Positions 62,053-62,210 of a stretch of DNA of 62,210 nucleotides are shown here, in pieces. The translations under genes and the position numbers were made by a program. The notes below the pieces were generated by a model, which was given only the letters and a program-made list of their open reading frames with translations, had not been told where the DNA came from and did not search any database. The stretch is from an archaeon (GTDB lineage Archaea > Asgardarchaeota > Heimdallarchaeia > Heimdallarchaeales > Kariarchaeaceae), in the NCBI GenBank assembly GCA_024280435.1, contig JAJRQD010000076.1, positions 1 to 62,210 of the forward strand, in the 5' to 3' direction. Within the stretch, counting starts at the first letter, position 1; each line of letters begins with the position of its first letter.

Positions 62053-62210
62053 TAATCAATTTCACACGCTCTGGTGAGATGATGTCACCACTACTCCATT
62101 GAATGTGTTTTAATACATTCTCTGGGGCTACTTTTCCCATTATATTTATTGCTCCATTAATATCTGCATTTATCTCCACACCACAGCGATTGCACCTGTA
62201 TAATCCCCTG
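62039..62210 (-). CDS. tnpB: TnpB RNA-guided nuclease, C-terminal fragment (runs off the window)
   Basis: The minus strand encodes, from the window edge to a TAA at 62039, about 57 codons with CNRCG (second half of the zinc ribbon) and EINADINGAINIMG, the last RuvC segment of TnpB with its catalytic Asp. The reading frame is open, so the copy may be intact beyond the window. TnpB is an RNA-guided DNA nuclease of IS200/IS605-type elements whose omega RNA is read from the 3' end of its own gene and the right end. Confidence 0.85.
   Translation of the reverse strand, partial: RGLYRCNRCGVEINADINGAINIMGKVAPENVLKHIQWSSGDIISPERVKLINFTT
62046..62065. other. Perfect hairpin inside the 3' end of tnpB
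   Basis: GTGAAATT-AATC-AATTTCAC is an 8-bp perfect stem with a 4-nt loop, covering the last codons of tnpB and close to the element end. It is a candidate for the omega RNA scaffold hairpin or the right-end imperfect palindrome used by TnpA. Confidence 0.45.

Noticed and set aside
1-62210. CRISPR array, rRNA or intein.
   Set aside because: No regularly spaced repeat, no rRNA-like sequence, and the polymerase and other usual intein hosts have normal length.

Overview
The window is AT-rich archaeal chromosome. Archaeal markers include a family D DNA polymerase large subunit, archaeal-type ribosomal proteins (S4e, L34e, archaeal S19, S17, L14, L24), the RNase P protein Rpp29, an EMC3-like DUF106 insertase, an archaeal-type CMP kinase, archaeal/eukaryotic-type ProS and a pilin-like secreted protein. 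A GOLPH3 (GPP34)-like protein, a longin/roadblock-like protein paired with a MinD ATPase, and a phenylalanine hydroxylase with pterin-carbinolamine dehydratase make an Asgard archaeon (Heimdallarchaeia-like) the best guess. That lineage call is inference; no 16S gene is present.

Layout. 0.1-7.7 kb: glycosyltransferases, a radical SAM protein, and a nucleoside phosphorylase plus adenosine-type deaminase that could salvage 5'-deoxyadenosine or methylthioadenosine. 7.7-9.2 kb: YeeE/TsuA-like thiosulfate transporter and DoxD-like protein. 9.4-13.8 kb: longin-like/MinD pair, orphan DNA methyltransferase, 2Fe-2S ferredoxin, acidic surface protein. 13.8-19.6 kb: a five-gene ABC importer operon (PhoU-like, binding protein, tandem-fused permease, two ATPases) whose ATPases have lost complementary catalytic motifs. 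19.8-23.5 kb: zinc-ribbon protein, DUF6884-like protein translationally coupled to a DpdA-type 7-deazaguanine transglycosylase, and a dual-specificity phosphatase. 23.7-36.3 kb: core genes (ProS, M20 peptidase, PolD large subunit, DAG-kinase-like, CoaBC, HEAT-repeat protein, Cmk, L34e, DUF106), with a decayed TnpB relic directly behind the DAG-kinase gene. 36.4-48.7 kb: Trm9-like methyltransferase, PspC, a KaiC-like/TrmB module facing a KaiC-like protein with a broken P-loop, a secreted phospholipase D/lamin-tail protein, DegV, a second phosphorylase, chemoreceptor-like protein, PepA, inositol-phosphatase-like protein and parvulin. 48.8-59.9 kb: a rearranged ribosomal cluster (S19 // L22-S3-L29-Rpp29 // S17-L14-L24-S4e-L5 // S14-S8-L6), interrupted between S19 and L22 by pterin, GPP34 and RNase Z-like genes and between L5 and S14 by two paralogous membrane proteins. 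60-62.2 kb: ThiL-like kinase, pilin-like protein, and the 3' end of a tnpB running off the window.

How the genes fit together. The ABC operon appears to build a heterodimeric ATPase with one complete and one dead ATP site on a single-chain permease. The DUF6884/DpdA pair is a compact candidate for putting a 7-deazaguanine base into DNA, using preQ0 that archaea already make for archaeosine. The deaminase and both phosphorylases (each with Asn at the base-contact position) point to a deaminate-first route for recycling radical SAM by-products. No CRISPR array, rRNA or convincing tRNA gene was seen.
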